A stretch of 39,580 nt of DNA from Burkholderiales bacterium. GTDB taxonomy: Bacteria > Pseudomonadota > Gammaproteobacteria > Burkholderiales > Casimicrobiaceae. Positions within the stretch are counted from its first letter, which is position 1. Every line of letters starts with the position of its first letter. The stretch lies in NCBI GenBank assembly GCA_020847675.1, contig JADLBN010000099.1, forward strand, positions 1 through 39,580. The letters are read 5' to 3'. The notes under the pieces are model-generated. The model saw nothing but the letters and a program-made list of their open reading frames with translations. It was not told the DNA's origin and did no database searches. A program made the translations under genes and the position numbers. Positions 37,371 through 39,580 of this stretch are shown here, in pieces.

Positions 37371-37682
37371 ATGGCCTTGTTCGGGGTCCTCGACACGAAG
37401 GAGGTCGAGGCGTTCGCAACGCAGCTGGCCGACGATCTTGGCCGGCGCTTTCCGCCCGCGTCGGAGAAGCGTACCGACGAGGGTGCGAAGCACCAGATCA
37501 GCGTCATCCTCGACGGCCTCGCGAACCGCGCTACCCGTTTCCGCGACGAGCGGAGACTCGGGCTCTACAAGAAGGCGAAACTCGGCAACGTGTTCCGCTG
37601 GCGCCTGAAGGATCTGGGCTACAGCGACGCGTTCGTCGACAAGGCGACGAACACCATCGTCACGCGCGTGGCGATGAAGTGA
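37371..37682 (+). CDS. Small conserved-looking protein of unknown function
   Basis: A 103-residue protein, 21 bases after the second fusion gene. It is charged and mainly helical in appearance, without membrane segment or signal peptide. The C-terminal half GLYKKAKLGNVFRWRLKDLGYSDAFVD is the part most like hypothetical proteins I recall from other betaproteobacteria; no domain name can be given. Candidate regulatory signals are TAGAAT at 37333-37338, at the 3' end of the fusion gene, so it may also have its own transcript. Its last 23 bases overlap the 3' end of the convergent glycosyltransferase gene. Codon use is like the neighbours, which supports a real gene. Confidence 0.75.
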   Translation: MALFGVLDTKEVEAFATQLADDLGRRFPPASEKRTDEGAKHQISVILDGLANRATRFRDERRLGLYKKAKLGNVFRWRLKDLGYSDAFVDKATNTIVTRVAMK

Positions 37683-39453
37683 ACGGCGAGGGCGGCGCTT
37701 CGGGCGATTCCGAGCAGAACGCGCGCCACATCCCTCGAAACGCCTCCTCGACGGTTCGCGCGAATCCCGCATAGTCCATCGCCGCGGAGCCACGGATCCG
37801 CTCGCGGAGGCCCGCGCGGACAGCCGCGATGCGCGCCGGATCGGCGGCGATTCGCGCGCCGATCGCGACGTAGTCCTCCACCGTCGCGCCGACGAAGTCC
37901 GCGAGGCCGGTTGCCCGCAGCGCTGCGGGCGTTGCGCGGGCGAGCTCGGTGTCGCCTTCGAGGGCGACGATCGGCACACCCATCCACAGCGTGTGCAGCG
38001 TCGTCGTGCCGCCGCCATAGGGAAACGGGTCGAGCGCGACGTCGATGTCGCGGAAGAACGCGAGGAACCGCGCGAGCGGCAGGAACGGGAGCACGTCGAT
38101 CCGTCCGGCATCGACGCCGCGCCGCGAGAACTCTCCGCGGATCGCGTCCTGCACCCGCGCTTCGTCGCCGCCGCGCGCGATCGCCTTGAGGCGCGAGCCG
38201 GGCGACGCACGCAGGATCGCCGCCCAGGCGTCCTTCGCGTCGTCGGTGACCTTCGCCCAGTTGTTGGCGCTCGCGAAGCTGACGTGGCCGTTGCGCACGA
38301 CCGGCGCCGGCCCCGGATCGGGACTGTCCGGGTCCGGCATGAAGCAGGCCACGCCGGGCAGGCGCCAGAGCTTTTCGGTGTAGAAGGCCTCCGCCCCCGG
38401 AGGATCGTGCTGCGCATCGGTCAGGCGCCAGTCGATGGTCGAGAGCCCGGTCGTCTGCATGTAGCCGAACCAGCTCACCTGCACCGGTGCGGGCCTGCGC
38501 GCGAAAACCGCCAGACGGTTGTGTCCGGTGTGACCGGCGAGATCGACCAGCACGTCGATGCGCTGGCCGCGCACGAGATCCGCGAGTTCGTCGTCGCTCG
38601 CCGACGCGCATTTGATCCAGTGGTCGAAACGGCCCCTGAGACGCGCGGTCACCGCGTCCTCGCGGTAGGGCGACACGTCGAACGCGTGCACCGGGTAGCG
38701 CTCGCGGTCGTGCCCGGCGAGATAGCCCTCCAGCCAGTACGCGATCGGATGGTTGCGCAGGTCGGGCGAGACGAGGCCAACGCGCAGGCGCCGCCCGGGT
38801 GTGCGGTCGTTGAAGTGTCCGCGGCGCGCGGGCGCCACGGCGGCCTCGAGCCGCTCTCCCCAGGCCCGGTGCTCCTCGAACGTCCGCTGGCGGTCGAAGA
38901 GGCCGAAGTGGTTGAGCAGGAACAGGCGGCTGCCGGCGAGCGCGAAGTTACCGGGCTCGCGCACGATCGCACGGTCGTAGGCCGCGATCGCGTCGTGACC
39001 GCGGCCGAGGAACGCGAGTTGCTCGCCGATGCGGGCGTCGATGCCCGGGAGGTCCGGGTTTGCGGCGCGTGCGCGAGAGAACGCGTCGAGCGCGCCCGCG
39101 GGGTCGTGCGCTGCTGCGGCGATGGCGCCCGACAGCATCTCGAGGTCGGCCTGCCCCGGGTGACGTTCGAGCGCGGCGTCGCAGGCCGCACGCGCCAGCG
39201 CGTGATCGCCCTTGCCGAGCGCCACGTTCGCGCGTTGGTAGAGAGCGACGAGGTGACCGGGTTCGATCGCGAGAATCTCGTCGAACACGGTCGCCGCGAG
39301 GTCTTGGCTCCCGCGTTCGAGAAGCGCCATGCCGCGTGCGACGAGTGGGTCGACCTGCGCCAGCATCGCCCCATCGGGCGCCGGCTTGTCCTGCGACGTG
39401 TCGGGCGCCTCTCTTGCAGAAGACTTCCCGCGCCCGAACAACCTGCCGATCAC
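37660..39453 (-). CDS. TPR-containing O-GlcNAc-transferase-like glycosyltransferase (GT41/SPINDLY type)
   Basis: A 597-residue protein. TPR repeats span about 35-185 ([29 protein letters not shown], then [19 protein letters not shown]). From about 220 the GT41 catalytic region follows: [20 protein letters not shown] with the RNHP motif, [34 protein letters not shown] near residue 304, [13 protein letters not shown], and the C-terminal [24 protein letters not shown]. Relatives transfer GlcNAc or other sugars to Ser/Thr of proteins, or in bacteria to adhesins and flagellin; the acceptor here is unknown. The GTG start overlaps the dut stop (GTGA), so it is translated behind dut. It converges on the pilin/TPR block. 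Confidence 0.88.
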   Translation of the reverse strand: MIGRLFGRGKSSAREAPDTSQDKPAPDGAMLAQVDPLVARGMALLERGSQDLAATVFDEILAIEPGHLVALYQRANVALGKGDHALARAACDAALERHPGQADLEMLSGAIAAAAHDPAGALDAFSRARAANPDLPGIDARIGEQLAFLGRGHDAIAAYDRAIVREPGNFALAGSRLFLLNHFGLFDRQRTFEEHRAWGERLEAAVAPARRGHFNDRTPGRRLRVGLVSPDLRNHPIAYWLEGYLAGHDRERYPVHAFDVSPYREDAVTARLRGRFDHWIKCASASDDELADLVRGQRIDVLVDLAGHTGHNRLAVFARRPAPVQVSWFGYMQTTGLSTIDWRLTDAQHDPPGAEAFYTEKLWRLPGVACFMPDPDSPDPGPAPVVRNGHVSFASANNWAKVTDDAKDAWAAILRASPGSRLKAIARGGDEARVQDAIRGEFSRRGVDAGRIDVLPFLPLARFLAFFRDIDVALDPFPYGGGTTTLHTLWMGVPIVALEGDTELARATPAALRATGLADFVGATVEDYVAIGARIAADPARIAAVRAGLRERIRGSAAMDYAGFARTVEEAFRGMWRAFCSESPEAPPSPFTSSPRA

Positions 39454-39580
39454 CGCCCCGTGCTCCCGAACCCGCCGTCGGCGCGCGCGCTCGCCTCGAA
39501 CGCGTCGACGACACGAAACGCGGCCTGCGCGACGGGTACGATCACCAGCTGCGCGATGCGGTCGAGCGGTTCGATCGTGA
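39450..39580 (-). CDS. dut: dUTP diphosphatase, C-terminal 42 residues (5' end outside window)
   Basis: The last 42 codons of a trimeric dUTPase, which hydrolyses dUTP to dUMP and pyrophosphate. The visible part contains motif 4 ([16 protein letters not shown]) and the mobile C-terminal motif 5 ([10 protein letters not shown]), whose Phe stacks on the uracil of the substrate. The residues match the usual end of the family (GGFGSTG), so the 3' end is complete; the rest lies beyond the window. Its TGA overlaps the GTG of the OGT-like gene. Confidence 0.95.
   Translation of the reverse strand, partial: TIEPLDRIAQLVIVPVAQAAFRVVDAFEASARADGGFGSTGR

Noticed and set aside
35472-38417. A 981-codon minus-strand frame opposite the second TPR fusion gene
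   Set aside because: It is antisense to genes with clear family motifs and has shadow-type composition.

Overview
This is a very GC-rich window with dense, strongly biased codons and almost no intergenic space. The gene content points to a betaproteobacterium, probably Burkholderiales or a close relative. The evidence is a Bug-type tricarboxylate receptor, an arginine succinyltransferase set, a ugpBAECQ transporter, sucCD, type IV pilins behind a sigma-54 promoter, and TAGAAT-like -10 elements. The assignment is inference from gene content. No rRNA, tRNA, CRISPR array, phage or transposase gene is visible.

Layout, left to right. (1) 1-6580: the 3' part of a 5-oxoprolinase/hydantoinase B gene carrying an in-frame palindromic repeat, then a HIT hydrolase, a pirin, a thiol glutathione peroxidase overlapping a peptide-type ABC receptor, and an EntS-like MFS exporter. 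(2) 6773-12644: catabolic and transport genes, mostly on the minus strand: astC-astA-astB with a REP-like hairpin between astC and astA, a RidA-family protein, a DUF423 membrane protein (plus strand) and a Bug receptor. (3) 12788-17074: an RND efflux adaptor and pump without an outer-membrane partner. (4) 17175-25706: glycerol-3-phosphate and glycerol use: a complete ugpBAECQ operon in the classical order, a MarR-MFS pair, a heptanucleotide repeat block and glpK. (5) 25934-28717: sucC-sucD followed by a TerC-family membrane protein. (6) 28894-37682: a PP2C phosphatase, an FHA protein, two tandem type IV pilins (the first behind a good sigma-54 promoter), two very large paralogous TPR-glycosyltransferase-FkbM-like fusion proteins and a small conserved-looking protein. 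(7) 37660-39580, minus strand: an OGT/SPINDLY-like TPR glycosyltransferase translationally coupled to the 3' end of dut.

How the genes work together. The ugp operon would import glycerol-3-phosphate and its diesters, UgpQ would hydrolyse the diesters, and GlpK would make the same intermediate from glycerol. AstA, AstB and AstC are three of the five steps of arginine succinyltransferase catabolism; astD and astE are not in the window. The most interesting block is 28.9-39.5 kb: phospho-signalling proteins, two pilins and three TPR-glycosyltransferases side by side. I propose as a hypothesis a pilin or surface glycan modification locus built on fused TPR-GT-FkbM proteins whose methyltransferase motifs look eroded. 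Small repeats are a second theme: palindromes at 42-82, 1723-1771, 5097-5155 and 9239-9321, and heptamers at 24085-24195.
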